Positions 29,236 to 38,206 of a stretch of DNA of 64,000 bases are shown here, piece by piece. The translations under genes were made by a program, and so were the position numbers. The stretch is from Deltaproteobacteria bacterium (GTDB lineage: Bacteria; Desulfobacterota; Anaeroferrophillalia; Anaeroferrophillales; Tharpellaceae): contig JAFGVI010000118.1 in the NCBI GenBank assembly GCA_016938065.1, forward strand, positions 1 to 64,000. Reading direction: 5' to 3'. The notes under the pieces were generated by a model, which was not told the DNA's origin, made no database searches, and was given only the letters and a program-made list of their open reading frames with translations. The stretch's first letter is position 1. Each line of letters starts with the position of its first letter.

Positions 29236-31187
29236 TGCACTCCTGCCTGCAAACCTTCAAGTTTACGTTTAAACTCGGCTTTAAGCTGCGGATCTGCTTC
29301 CCAGCCGAGAAGATCCTGATAGAGCTTTTTCTGTTTTTCGCAATGACCTTGCACCTCATGAATGGCCACCAGGCGCAGAGCCGCCGGATAACGGTAAGAT
29401 CGACTGTTACTGTCATAGAGCGCCTGATAACGACTCAACGCTTCAGCCAGATCCTGACCATGGTAATAAACCTCGGCCAGGAGAAAGGTAACCCGATCGG
29501 CAAGTTCACCTTTAAGAGCAAGATTTTCGAGCCAGAGCAGAGACGGTTGCGCCTTGGCATAGGCCTGAGCCTTGAAAAAATGATCGGCTACCAGTAAAAC
29601 CAGCTCGGGAAAGTCCCGCAAAAGTTTTTCATTCCGGCGTTTGTCCAGGGAAAAAGAGCTGATAACCTCGGCACTGACCCAGGCCTCCAGACCTTCTCCA
29701 TTTTCGATCTTCGGGGCCAGACGATGCAGACTTGCCAGTAATTCAAGTCGAGCCGCCGGATCTCTGCACTCTTCGTAAATGGAGCGATAAAAATCTGCCG
29801 CCTCAGCAAAACGCTCAAGTTTCTGCAGACAGTTGCCGGCCATAACATCTAGCGCATAACGCCGCGGACTTAAAGGAGCACTCTTATCACAGGCCGGCAG
29901 GAATGCGGGCACATAGCTAACGGTTTCGCAACAATCCCCTTTCTGATAAAGAGCGTGCACAAAGGGATAATAAAAATCTTCCCGCTGCCAGAAGTCGCTG
30001 TCTACGGCCTTGAGCCGACCACCGACGGCTATCGTGGCGCCATAATCTGCGGCTTTATGATCAAGCAGCAACAGAGCTCGCAGATGCTTGATACAGGCCT
30101 TCGAGGCTGTGGGATAAAGCGCGACCGTAGCCTCAAGCCATTGCCTCAGCGCGGCTTCATTTTTGCGGTCAATTTCAAGCAGAAAGCCGTACAGAACAAT
30201 CTTATCCGCCCGGGGGAAATTAAGACTTACTCCCCGCATCAGTTCCGGACGTAACTCGGCCAGCCGCCCCAACTCCTGCAGGCGGCGCGCGGCAAGCTGC
30301 AGTGAAGCACTTAACTTATCCAGTTCGACAGCCTTTTCGGGAAGCTTCAACCAACGCGAAAGCACTGACCTGAATACCTCCGGAGCTTGAACATGCCAGG
30401 CACACTCAATCATCAGCGCAAAAAACTCCTGCTGTTCAATCGGCGTAAGCGTGGAGTTTTGCGGATCATCACTGAGGCGCATAAGCAAAGGCAGAGCCGC
30501 TTTAAAATCTTTAAGCTGATAAAGAGAACGGGCGGCAAGCTCGCAGACCGCACGGCGATCAATCTCTTTTAAGCGCTTTTGATCTGCTTCAAGGGCTGTA
30601 AGCAGCGGCAGCACCAGACTACGGGCGGAGGTGAAATTTTTTTCGGCAAAAAAACGCCGGCTCAAATCAAAACGCGCCACCATTGCCGAATCGGTTTGCG
30701 GATGTTCTTTAATCAATTGACTGAAGATTTCACGGCCCGCCGCAACGTCACCGGCAGCCAAAAAACAGTTGCCCAGACGCAGCCCCAGACGGGCCGGATC
30801 AACCCCGAACTCCTTCAATCCGGATGTTTTTTTGAGCTCCGGCAACAGACTTGCCGCCCGCTTACAGGCACCGGTTTCGAGGGAACATAAAAGGAGAACA
30901 ACCCGAACCCGTTCTCCCAGCTCGGATTGTGGGTAATTGCGCAAAAACCGCTCCAACTCAACCTGGGCAAAATCGTACAGCCCATCAGCAAAAGCGCCAA
31001 AGCCGACTCTGGCATCAGCATACTCATCAGCTGACAGTGGCGCCCCCCCGAAAACGCCAAAAGCCAACAGCAGTGCAATCAGAAATATGACGACAGCCTT
31101 AGCCGGATTGAACAAGGCAAAAAAACGAAAATTTCTTCCCGACTTCCGCCGCAACCACATTAAAACAGAGTATAAAAAAGTCGACAC
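29232..31187 (-). CDS. large TPR-repeat envelope protein
   Basis: 651 residues with an N-terminal hydrophobic segment (about 30-52, after a Lys/Arg-rich stretch) and then helical TPR-like repeats throughout, for example FAQVELERFLRNYPQSELGERV, SQLIKEHPQTDSAMVARFDLS, and a final repeat near ALSRYQALYDSNSRSYRYPAALRLV, quoted only in part here. The pattern of YPxS repeats resembles BamD/YbgF-type modules and other deltaproteobacterial TPR proteins. It is probably periplasmic. Start choice is uncertain; MLM-type Met residues follow within the first 10 codons. No specific function can be assigned. Confidence 0.7.
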   Translation of the reverse strand: MSTFLYSVLMWLRRKSGRNFRFFALFNPAKAVVIFLIALLLAFGVFGGAPLSADEYADARVGFGAFADGLYDFAQVELERFLRNYPQSELGERVRVVLLLCSLETGACKRAASLLPELKKTSGLKEFGVDPARLGLRLGNCFLAAGDVAAGREIFSQLIKEHPQTDSAMVARFDLSRRFFAEKNFTSARSLVLPLLTALEADQKRLKEIDRRAVCELAARSLYQLKDFKAALPLLMRLSDDPQNSTLTPIEQQEFFALMIECAWHVQAPEVFRSVLSRWLKLPEKAVELDKLSASLQLAARRLQELGRLAELRPELMRGVSLNFPRADKIVLYGFLLEIDRKNEAALRQWLEATVALYPTASKACIKHLRALLLLDHKAADYGATIAVGGRLKAVDSDFWQREDFYYPFVHALYQKGDCCETVSYVPAFLPACDKSAPLSPRRYALDVMAGNCLQKLERFAEAADFYRSIYEECRDPAARLELLASLHRLAPKIENGEGLEAWVSAEVISSFSLDKRRNEKLLRDFPELVLLVADHFFKAQAYAKAQPSLLWLENLALKGELADRVTFLLAEVYYHGQDLAEALSRYQALYDSNSRSYRYPAALRLVAIHEVQGHCEKQKKLYQDLLGWEADPQLKAEFKRKLEGLQAGVQ

Positions 31188-31302
31188 GTTACCCGGACCG
31201 TTTTGGCTGAACGATAATCTGATTTTTAGAAAAAGGCACTAATTTCCTACAACGGCACCGGACTTTGGTCAAGCTGAATTTTTTTAAACATTTACTATCC
31301 GC

Positions 31303-31332
31303 TTGACATAAAAGCTTCACATAAACTACTAA
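31303..31332 (+). promoter_or_regulatory. promoter candidate for crcB, implying a leaderless mRNA
   Basis: A consensus TTGACA (31303-31308) and TACTAA (31327-31332) with 18-bp spacing put the start of RNA at or next to the crcB ATG at 31339. No Shine-Dalgarno sequence precedes that ATG. Confidence 0.5.
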
Positions 31333-31338
31333 GCCTGC

Positions 31339-31716
31339 ATGCTGACTATTTTAACCATAGGTTGCGGTGGCTTTTTCGGCGCCATCAGTCGCTATCTGGT
31401 TTCCGGCTGGATCTACGCTATCTTCGGCACCGCCATGCCTTACGGCACCCTGACCGTCAATCTTATCGGCTCACTTCTGCTCGGCATTACCGCTCAGCTG
31501 ATGCTTGCCGGCAACTTTCTCAGCGCCAGCGCCGGTTCCTTCATCGGTATCGGTTTTCTCGGAGCCTTCACAACTTTTTCGACCTTCAGTGTTCAGACCC
31601 TGGAACTCCTTGAAAGCGGCAGTCCCGCCAAGGCACTGCTCAACATCTTCTTAAACCTCGCTCTATGCCTGGCCGGGGCCTGGGTCGGACTCTTTATCGG
31701 CCGTCATTTTTCTTGA
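31339..31716 (+). CDS. crcB: fluoride exporter CrcB/Fluc
   Basis: 125 residues and four membrane helices. Family motifs are GCGGFFGAISRYLVS at the N-terminus, GTLTVNLIGSLLLG (with the conserved Asn), and GFLGAFTTFSTFSVQTLEL (the GxxTTFSTF ion-path motif). The protein works as an antiparallel dimer to remove fluoride. No fluoride riboswitch is apparent upstream. The ATG has no ribosome site and lies at the predicted transcription start. Confidence 0.96.
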   Translation: MLTILTIGCGGFFGAISRYLVSGWIYAIFGTAMPYGTLTVNLIGSLLLGITAQLMLAGNFLSASAGSFIGIGFLGAFTTFSTFSVQTLELLESGSPAKALLNIFLNLALCLAGAWVGLFIGRHFS

Positions 31717-31844
31717 TCCTGATTCAGCCGCAAACAAAACTTTGCCGGTCATCCCGGCCGCTTACCGCCTTACTACGAGCCTCAGTCACCCCACCAGTCC
31801 TTCATTTCAAGTCCGCAAAAATAAATAAAAACAGAAATGAGCCC

Positions 31845-31873
31845 TTGACATTTACTACATGTTGTGTTTTAAG
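31845..31873 (+). promoter_or_regulatory. nrdJ promoter with NrdR-like box 1 in the spacer
   Basis: TTGACA (31845-31850) is followed at 16-17 bp by TTTTAA/TTTAAG. The first NrdR-like box fills the spacer, so binding would block RNA polymerase. Confidence 0.55.
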
Positions 31874-31899
31874 CGCTCATCAAACCCAACATGTAGTGC
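31852..31899. promoter_or_regulatory. tandem NrdR-like boxes
   Basis: Two 16-bp near-palindromes with the core ACATGT lie at 31852-31867 and 31884-31899, separated by 16 bp (centres 32 bp apart, three helical turns). As a pair they form a perfect 11-bp inverted repeat, ACTACATGTTG and CAACATGTAGT. Paired boxes with 15-16 bp between them upstream of a ribonucleotide reductase gene are the known NrdR arrangement. nrdR itself is not in the window. Confidence 0.7.
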
Positions 31900-31978
31900 T
31901 TTTCATAAAAGCAGCCAACAATAAGAAACTGATTAAAATCATTCAACTTTAACCTTATTGCAGACAAAGGGACATTCC

Positions 31979-34246
31979 ATGGGAAAAGCAGCCAACCCCG
32001 AAAAACACCTTCCCGAGCTACCACCATCGACCACGAAGCCACAGTTCAGCCCCAACGCCATTACGGTTCTGGAACGCCGCTACCTGAAAAAAAATGAGAC
32101 CGGCAAGGTAATTGAAGAACCCAAAGATATGCTCTGGCGGGTTGCCTGGACCATCGCTGAAGGCGAAAAGCAATTCGATCCTGAAGCTGATATCAGAAAA
32201 ATTGCGGTTGAATTCTATGAGATGATGGCCCGGCTTGAGTTTCTGCCCAACTCGCCGACCCTGATGAACGCCGGCCGCGAACTGGGTCAGCTTTCAGCCT
32301 GCTTTGTCCTGCCCATAGAAGACTCCATGGAGAGCATTTTTGAAGCGGTCAAACAGACCGCTCTGATTCACAAAAGCGGCGGCGGCACCGGTTTTTCCTT
32401 CTCCCGCATCCGCCCCAGTAATGATCTCGTGCATTCAACCAGCGGTATTTCCAGCGGCCCGCTCTCTTTTATGACGGTCTTTGACTGCGCCACCGAAACC
32501 ATCAAACAGGGCGGTACCCGACGCGGGGCCAATATGGCCATCTTGCGGGTCGACCACCCCGACATCATGGATTTCATCAAGATCAAAGCCGATTTAACCA
32601 AACTGCAGAACTTCAACCTTTCGGTTGCTCTGACCGATGAATTCATGAGCGCGTTAAAAAGCAATGACGAATATGATCTCATCAACCCTCGCAACCGCGA
32701 AGTCGTCAAACGTCAGAACGCGCGTAAGGTTTTCAAACAAATTGTCAAACAGGCCTGGCTTTCGGGTGAACCCGGCATTGTCTTTATCGACCGCATCAAT
32801 GCCGACAACCCGACCCCTCAGGTAGGTGCTATCGAAAGTACCAATCCCTGCGGCGAGCAGCCCCTGCTGCCCCATGAATCCTGCAATCTCGGCTCCATCA
32901 ACCTGGCCCGGATGGTCAATAACGGCAAAGTCGACTACGACAAACTCGGAAAAACGGTCGCCGGAGCGGTCCATTTCCTTGACAATGTCGTCGACATCAA
33001 CAACTACCCTCTGGAGGTCATTGAAAAACAGACCAGAGCCAACCGCAAAATCGGCCTCGGCGTCATGGGTTTTGCCGACCTGCTGCTCCTGCTTGAAGTC
33101 CCCTATTCGTCCCAGAAAGCACGCGATCTCGCGGCCGAGATCATGGCTTTTGTCGACCGCACAGCCTATAACGCATCGATTGAACTGGCCGAAAAACGAG
33201 GCCCCTTCCCCAATTTCCCCAAGAGTACTTACGGCACCGAAAACCCGACCGTGCCCATTCGTAATGCCACTCGGACAACCATCGCCCCCACCGGAACCAT
33301 CAGCATTCTGGCGGGATGCTCCAGCGGGGTTGAACCGATCTTCGCGCTCGCTTTTTTACGCCGGGTCATGGATAATGATGAGCTTTTCGAAGTCAACCCG
33401 ATTTTTGAAAATGTCGCCCGCGAACACAACTTCTTCAGCCATGCCCTGATCAAAAAGATCGCCCACGGCGGCAGCTGCCATAATCTGACGGAGATTCCGG
33501 AAAAATTTCGTCTCTATTTTGAAAGCGCTCACGACATCACCCCGAAAGACCACATCGAGATTCAGGCCGCCTTTCAGAAATACACCAACAACGCGGTCAG
33601 TAAAACCATTAATTTTGCTCACGACGCCACTATCGAACAGGTAGAAAAAGCCTATCTGCTGGCCTACGAAAAAGGCTGTAAAGGGGTGACCATCTACCGG
33701 GATGGCTGCCGCGAAAATCAGGTTCTCAACATCGGTAAAACCGACACCAAACAGATGGCGGCCGGGCCTGAAAAACCTACCAAAAGAGACCGGCCCCAGA
33801 CCCTGGTGGGACGCACCTACCAGATGACCACAGGTTGCGGCCCGCTTTATGTAACCATCAACGATGATGAAAAAGGACTGACTTTTGAACTTTTCAATAC
33901 CATCGGCAAGGCCGGCGGCTGCGCCGCCAGTCAAAGTGAAGCCATCGGCCGGCTGGTCTCTCTGGCCTGGCGCAGCGGCCAGCAGCCGGAACCGATTATC
34001 AAGCAACTGATCGGCATCAGTTGTCATAAGCCGTCGGGCTTCGGCGAAAACCGAGTAACCTCCTGTGCCGACGCCATCGCCCAGGCCATTCGTCACCACA
34101 TTGAAAAAAACAACGGCAAGCGCAATCAGGCCCTTCATGAAGAGAACAATATGGCCTTCGGCGCCTGCCCCGAATGCGGCGGCGTCGTCGAACATGAAGG
34201 CGGCTGTATGGTCTGCCACACCTGCGGTTATTCGGAATGTGCGTAA
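31979..34246 (+). CDS. nrdJ: adenosylcobalamin-dependent (class II) ribonucleotide reductase
   Basis: 755 residues from the ATG at 31979, which has AAAGGGA six bases upstream; the track's TTG start is seven codons earlier. It reduces ribonucleotides using B12 radical chemistry, oxygen-independent. Motifs: LPNSPTLMNAGR, QLSACFVLPI (first redox Cys), STNPCGEQPLLPHESCNLGSINLARM (radical Cys and the NPCGE loop), and ATRTTIAPTGTISILAG. A C-terminal extension ends in a four-cysteine ribbon (CPECGG, CHTCGYSEC). Expression is likely under NrdR control through the tandem boxes. It converges on rsmI with 13 bp between stops and no terminator. Confidence 0.96.
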   Translation: MGKAANPEKHLPELPPSTTKPQFSPNAITVLERRYLKKNETGKVIEEPKDMLWRVAWTIAEGEKQFDPEADIRKIAVEFYEMMARLEFLPNSPTLMNAGRELGQLSACFVLPIEDSMESIFEAVKQTALIHKSGGGTGFSFSRIRPSNDLVHSTSGISSGPLSFMTVFDCATETIKQGGTRRGANMAILRVDHPDIMDFIKIKADLTKLQNFNLSVALTDEFMSALKSNDEYDLINPRNREVVKRQNARKVFKQIVKQAWLSGEPGIVFIDRINADNPTPQVGAIESTNPCGEQPLLPHESCNLGSINLARMVNNGKVDYDKLGKTVAGAVHFLDNVVDINNYPLEVIEKQTRANRKIGLGVMGFADLLLLLEVPYSSQKARDLAAEIMAFVDRTAYNASIELAEKRGPFPNFPKSTYGTENPTVPIRNATRTTIAPTGTISILAGCSSGVEPIFALAFLRRVMDNDELFEVNPIFENVAREHNFFSHALIKKIAHGGSCHNLTEIPEKFRLYFESAHDITPKDHIEIQAAFQKYTNNAVSKTINFAHDATIEQVEKAYLLAYEKGCKGVTIYRDGCRENQVLNIGKTDTKQMAAGPEKPTKRDRPQTLVGRTYQMTTGCGPLYVTINDDEKGLTFELFNTIGKAGGCAASQSEAIGRLVSLAWRSGQQPEPIIKQLIGISCHKPSGFGENRVTSCADAIAQAIRHHIEKNNGKRNQALHEENNMAFGACPECGGVVEHEGGCMVCHTCGYSECA

Positions 34247-34259
34247 CGGACAAGAAGAT

Positions 34260-35123
34260 TCAGGAAACAGAAAGGACGATCTCGTAAATACGACGGCGTT
34301 TGAGCAGAGGAAATTCGGCCGTCAGGCTCTGCACCAGATCCCGGGTACTCCGCTCGCCGGCAAACCCGGGGTCGGCAAGCCGGGCCTGCAGCCGGGCTTC
34401 CTCGTCGGCCATCATTTCAGGGTCACGGTTGCGAAGTTCTAGATCGCAACCGGCGACCAGCAGGGTAATCTCACCGCGCCATTCACGCTCAGCGCCCAAA
34501 ACCCGCAAATGACTCAATGGATAACGAAGAAACTCTTCGTGAATCTTGGTTAATTCCCGGGCCACGCAGGCCGGCCGGTCACCGAGAACCTCTTCCAACA
34601 GGCTCAGGGCCCGGTTCAGCCGCCGGGGAGATTCATAAAAGATAAGTGTCGCCTCAATCTCCTGCAGACTTTCAAGACGCCGCCGGCAGGGCCCCGGGCG
34701 AACCGGCAGAAACCCGGCAAAATAGAAAGCGTCCAGCGCCAGTGCACTGGCGCTGAGAGCCGCCACCGCGGCACAGGCCCCAGGCAGCGGCGTAATTCTG
34801 ATGGCAGCTGCGGCCGCCAGCTGAATCAGCCGATAGCCCGGATCGGAAACGCCCGGAGTACCGGCTTCCGAGATTACCCCGATGCGCTCGCCATCCTGTA
34901 ATCTTTTGAGCAACTCTTCCAGACGTCTGACTGAAGTGTTATCGTGCAGGGCTACCAGGGGAGTCGCTATCTGATAACGACTGAAAAGTTTTCGCGCCGT
35001 ACGCGTATCTTCAGCCGCAACCAGATCCACCATGCGCAAGGTTTCGAGAGCCCGCAGGGTAATATCAGCAAGATTACCGATTGGCGTCGCGATCAGAAAA
35101 AGCTCACCCTCAGCACCAGTCAT
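34260..35123 (-). CDS. rsmI: 16S rRNA (cytidine-1402-2'-O)-methyltransferase RsmI
   Basis: 287 residues from ATG 35123, giving the usual short lead into LFLIATPIGNLADITLRALETL; the GTG at 35153 would overlap the upstream gene by 26 bp. Other motifs: VAAEDTRTARKL, VISEAGTPGVSDPGYRL (SAM site), FYESPRRL and CVARELTKIHEEFLR. It is the last gene of the mltB-tmk-holB-ricT-metG operon. A GAGG lies rather far (about 13 nt) from the chosen ATG, so the start is not certain. Confidence 0.95.
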   Translation of the reverse strand: MTGAEGELFLIATPIGNLADITLRALETLRMVDLVAAEDTRTARKLFSRYQIATPLVALHDNTSVRRLEELLKRLQDGERIGVISEAGTPGVSDPGYRLIQLAAAAAIRITPLPGACAAVAALSASALALDAFYFAGFLPVRPGPCRRRLESLQEIEATLIFYESPRRLNRALSLLEEVLGDRPACVARELTKIHEEFLRYPLSHLRVLGAEREWRGEITLLVAGCDLELRNRDPEMMADEEARLQARLADPGFAGERSTRDLVQSLTAEFPLLKRRRIYEIVLSVS

Positions 35124-35127
35124 AAAG

Positions 35128-35661
35128 TCACATAAGCCTCTGTCGAGCGACACAATGACACCGCATCCGGCACAAAATGTCGATCAGTTCCGGGTCTCTG
35201 ACCAGAGCTTCAGTCTGTCGGCGCCAGGTCAGGGCTTCGGCCTCCGACACCAGCGCTGCAGAGGAAAGCTTCTCGGCTGCCGCCGGTTCTTCGCGCGCTT
35301 GCAAGGGCCCGGCTTTCACCACCCGGCAATGAATCGCGGAAATCAGGGTTCGGCCCGCAGAAGCATTAACCCGACTGATTATCTCCTCCTGCAGATAAAT
35401 CAGCTGATGCGCCCAGGAGCTGTTTTTGACGTCAAGATAAAGGATATTACGTTTGATTCGAGTCGGCTGACATTTATCGAGCAGACCGCCCCCAACGATT
35501 TTGCGCCATTGCCGGAAAATATTCTCATGCAAGAGACGTTCACGCAGCTGCGGTGTATCAAGCAGCCCGCCGACAACTTCGCCGACAGCCACCACCTTCT
35601 GTTTACGGCGTAATGTCTGTTTTTTTGCCGGCACCTGCGCTTGCCAGAATTTTTTCGCCAT
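35128..35661 (-). CDS. DUF721/DciA-like protein
   Basis: 177 residues from ATG 35661, 8 nt after AAGG; the track starts at a TTG eleven codons earlier. The core LRERLLHENIFRQWRKIVGGGLLDKCQPTRIKRNILYLDVKNSSWAHQLIYLQEEII is the DUF721 pattern (quoted in parts: FRQWRKIVG, LYLDVKNSSWAHQL). Some DUF721 proteins (DciA) load or support the replicative helicase DnaB, which would fit the tmk and holB neighbours. The C-terminal ~70 residues are divergent. Confidence 0.75.
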   Translation of the reverse strand: MAKKFWQAQVPAKKQTLRRKQKVVAVGEVVGGLLDTPQLRERLLHENIFRQWRKIVGGGLLDKCQPTRIKRNILYLDVKNSSWAHQLIYLQEEIISRVNASAGRTLISAIHCRVVKAGPLQAREEPAAAEKLSSAALVSEAEALTWRRQTEALVRDPELIDILCRMRCHCVARQRLM

Positions 35662-35690
35662 AACTAAAACCTTAAACTCACGCAAGAAGA

Positions 35691-37229
35691 TCAATCAAGA
35701 CGCGGGAAAAGCGACTCGCCCTTGACCACCTCAACCCCGGCGGCAAGTCGTCCCCAAGTAAAGACCTCGGGCCCGCTGGCCGCCATCGGCTCCGCCTGAC
35801 CTAACTGAAACGCCATCTGCCGGGCTTTTTCAGGCATCACCGGCGAAAGGTAAAGGCTCAAAAGCCTTAAGCTTTCCAGCACGCAGTAGAGCACCTGATC
35901 CAGTTCCTGCGCCCGGGACGCATCCCTGGCCAGAGCCCAGGGAGCCTGTTCGTCAATAAAACGATTGCACTTTTCCACCAGACGCCAGACCGCCGCCAGA
36001 ACTTTATGAAAAGTCAGCTCCGTCATGGCTTTGGCCACCTCAAGCCGAACCTCCTCATTTAAGCCGGAAAACTCCTGATAGTGTCTATTTTCCAGGTCCG
36101 CCGCGGGAATCACACCCTGCCGGTATTTTTTAACCATCGCGACCGTACGGCTCAAAAGGTTACCGAGATCGTTGGCCAGTTCGCTGTTGACCCGCCCTTT
36201 GATCGAAGCTTTGGCAAAATCACCATCTGAACCGAAGGGCACCTCCCGTAAAAGAAAATAACGAAAAGCATCAACCCCGTACTCCGCAACCACAGCTTCC
36301 GGATCGACGACGTTGCCCACTGATTTGGACATTTTTTCGCCCTCAACCGTCCACCAGCCATGCGCAAAAACCTGACGGGGCAGAGGCAGACCGGCGGCAA
36401 AAAGAAATGTCGGCCAGTAGACGGCATGAAAACGCAGAATATCTTTACCGATCAGATGAATATCGGCAGGCCAGAGCTTGCGGAAACGCTCCGGGTCATC
36501 AGGAAATCCCGCCGCGGTCAAATAGTTGATCAACGCATCAAACCAGACATAGATAACGTGACGGGGGTCACCCGGCACCGGAATGCCCCAGTTGAAACTG
36601 CTGCGACTGATACTTAAATCACGCAGCTCCTCGCGCAGAAAGCCTAAGACTTCATTGAGTTTGCTTTTCGGCATGATAAAGTCATCATGTTCCTGGAGAT
36701 ATTCGAGCAGACGCTGCTGAAAAGAGGACATCGCGAAGAAGTAGCTCTCTTCCTTGACCTTTTCCGCCGGACGTCCGCACTCCGGACAATTGGCCCGGTC
36801 AAGTTGTTTTTCGGTCCAGAAAGTTTCACAGGGCACGCAGTACCAATCTTCATAATGGCCCAGATAGATACTGCCCTGCTCCTGCACCTTTTTAAAAAAA
36901 GCGTTGACCGCCCGATGATGGCGCTCCTGACTGGTGCGAATAAAATCGTCATGCGAAATATTTAAAACCTGCCAGAGATGAATAAACCGCTCAACCACCT
37001 CATCGACCAGGGCGCGGGCGGCAAGGCCTCGGGCGGCGGCGGTTTTTTCGATCTTCAGACCGTGTTCATCCGTGCCGGTCAGAAAGAAGACCTGCCGCCC
37101 CAGCAGACGCTGATAACGGGCCACAACATCGGCGGCGATTGTCGTATAAGCATGACCGATATGCGGCACATCGTTGACATAATAAATCGGGGTCGTTATA
37201 TAAAATATCTTTTCCTGAACAGCACTCAT
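35691..37229 (-). CDS. metG: methionyl-tRNA synthetase
   Basis: 512-residue class Ia synthetase. The HIGH motif is HIGHAYTTIAAD (about 22-33), with TGTDEHG after it, a four-cysteine knuckle (CVPCETFW, CPECGR near 130-150) and the KMSKS signature as EKMSKSVGN near 305. It lacks the C-terminal tRNA-binding EMAP domain of longer MetRS. ATG overlaps the ricT-like stop as ATGA. Confidence 0.97.
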   Translation of the reverse strand: MSAVQEKIFYITTPIYYVNDVPHIGHAYTTIAADVVARYQRLLGRQVFFLTGTDEHGLKIEKTAAARGLAARALVDEVVERFIHLWQVLNISHDDFIRTSQERHHRAVNAFFKKVQEQGSIYLGHYEDWYCVPCETFWTEKQLDRANCPECGRPAEKVKEESYFFAMSSFQQRLLEYLQEHDDFIMPKSKLNEVLGFLREELRDLSISRSSFNWGIPVPGDPRHVIYVWFDALINYLTAAGFPDDPERFRKLWPADIHLIGKDILRFHAVYWPTFLFAAGLPLPRQVFAHGWWTVEGEKMSKSVGNVVDPEAVVAEYGVDAFRYFLLREVPFGSDGDFAKASIKGRVNSELANDLGNLLSRTVAMVKKYRQGVIPAADLENRHYQEFSGLNEEVRLEVAKAMTELTFHKVLAAVWRLVEKCNRFIDEQAPWALARDASRAQELDQVLYCVLESLRLLSLYLSPVMPEKARQMAFQLGQAEPMAASGPEVFTWGRLAAGVEVVKGESLFPRLD

Positions 37230-38140
37230 GATTGCTCTTTTTTCCTCTTTTCCCGACTCCCGGCCCGATTTGAACCTTTAGCATTTCTGGAGCCTTTTTT
37301 ATTTTTCCCCTCCGCACTCGCAGAAGCCTCACTTTTCTTCTCAACCTTCTTCTCGGATACTTTGCCGGCAGCGCGAGCCGGCTCTTTTTCCGCAGCAATT
37401 TCCGGCTTACGCTCTGTTTCGTACGGTTCCGGCTTTATCGATTCAGGCTCAGTGCTGCGACTGCGCCGGGCCCGGGCCCGCCCTTCAACGTTACGGTAAT
37501 TTTCATACTCATAACCCAGACAACACATCAGGCGCCCGCAGATACCGGAAATTTTCATCGGATTCAAGGCCAGATTCTGCTCCTTTGCCATCTTTACCGT
37601 CACCGGCGCAAAGGTCGAAAGAAAAGCCGCACAGCAGAGCTCCCGACCGCAGATGCCTACGCCTCCGGCCATTCCCGCCGCATCGCGAATGCCAATCTGC
37701 CGCATCTCAACCCGCACGTGCAGAGCATGAGCCAGCTCCTTGACCAGTTCGCGAAAATCAACCCGATTTTCAGCCGTAAAGTAGAAAATAACCCGATTGC
37801 TGTCGTGCATGATTTCAGCCTGCACCAGCTTCATCTTCAATTTGTGCGCCTTTATCATGTCGCGACAGACCTGCGAGGCTTCAATTTCACGTGCACTATT
37901 TTCCCTGAGCTTTTCAAAATCATCATCCCGAGCCTTGCGCAACACCTTTTTAACCGCATCTTCGTCAACCCCGGCAGGCAGTTCCGCCCGTTCCGGCGGA
38001 ACCACAACCTTACCCATATTCACTCCGCGATCAGTTTCGACAACCACCGTATCGTTAGTTTTAAGGTGCAAAGCACCGATATTAAAACAATAGACTTTGC
38101 GGGAGCAGCGAAAAGAGACCCCAGCATAACGTTTCACCAT
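37226..38140 (-). CDS. PSP1-domain protein, RicT/YaaT-like
   Basis: 304 residues. The PSP1 core spans about 1-230, with DTVVVETDRGVNMGKVV, VIFYFTAENRVDFRELVKELA, IGIRDAAGMAGGVGICGRELCC and the second Cys cluster ICGRLMCCLGYEYENY. In Bacillus RicT helps control RNase Y and carries an Fe-S cluster through such Cys residues. The last ~70 residues are a highly charged Lys/Glu/Arg tail, probably disordered. The order holB-ricT-metG recalls Bacillus. GAGG precedes the ATG. Confidence 0.88.
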   Translation of the reverse strand: MVKRYAGVSFRCSRKVYCFNIGALHLKTNDTVVVETDRGVNMGKVVVPPERAELPAGVDEDAVKKVLRKARDDDFEKLRENSAREIEASQVCRDMIKAHKLKMKLVQAEIMHDSNRVIFYFTAENRVDFRELVKELAHALHVRVEMRQIGIRDAAGMAGGVGICGRELCCAAFLSTFAPVTVKMAKEQNLALNPMKISGICGRLMCCLGYEYENYRNVEGRARARRSRSTEPESIKPEPYETERKPEIAAEKEPARAAGKVSEKKVEKKSEASASAEGKNKKGSRNAKGSNRAGSREKRKKEQS

Positions 38141-38206
38141 TTAAAACCTCAAAATTTTATCTGTTGGCCGCTCTCCATAAAGCAGCCGTCAGTTATCATG
38201 ATCCCG

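Noticed and set aside
33356-34219. 287-codon antisense ORF in nrdJ
   Set aside because: Long only because of codon bias on the opposite strand; nrdJ is unambiguous.
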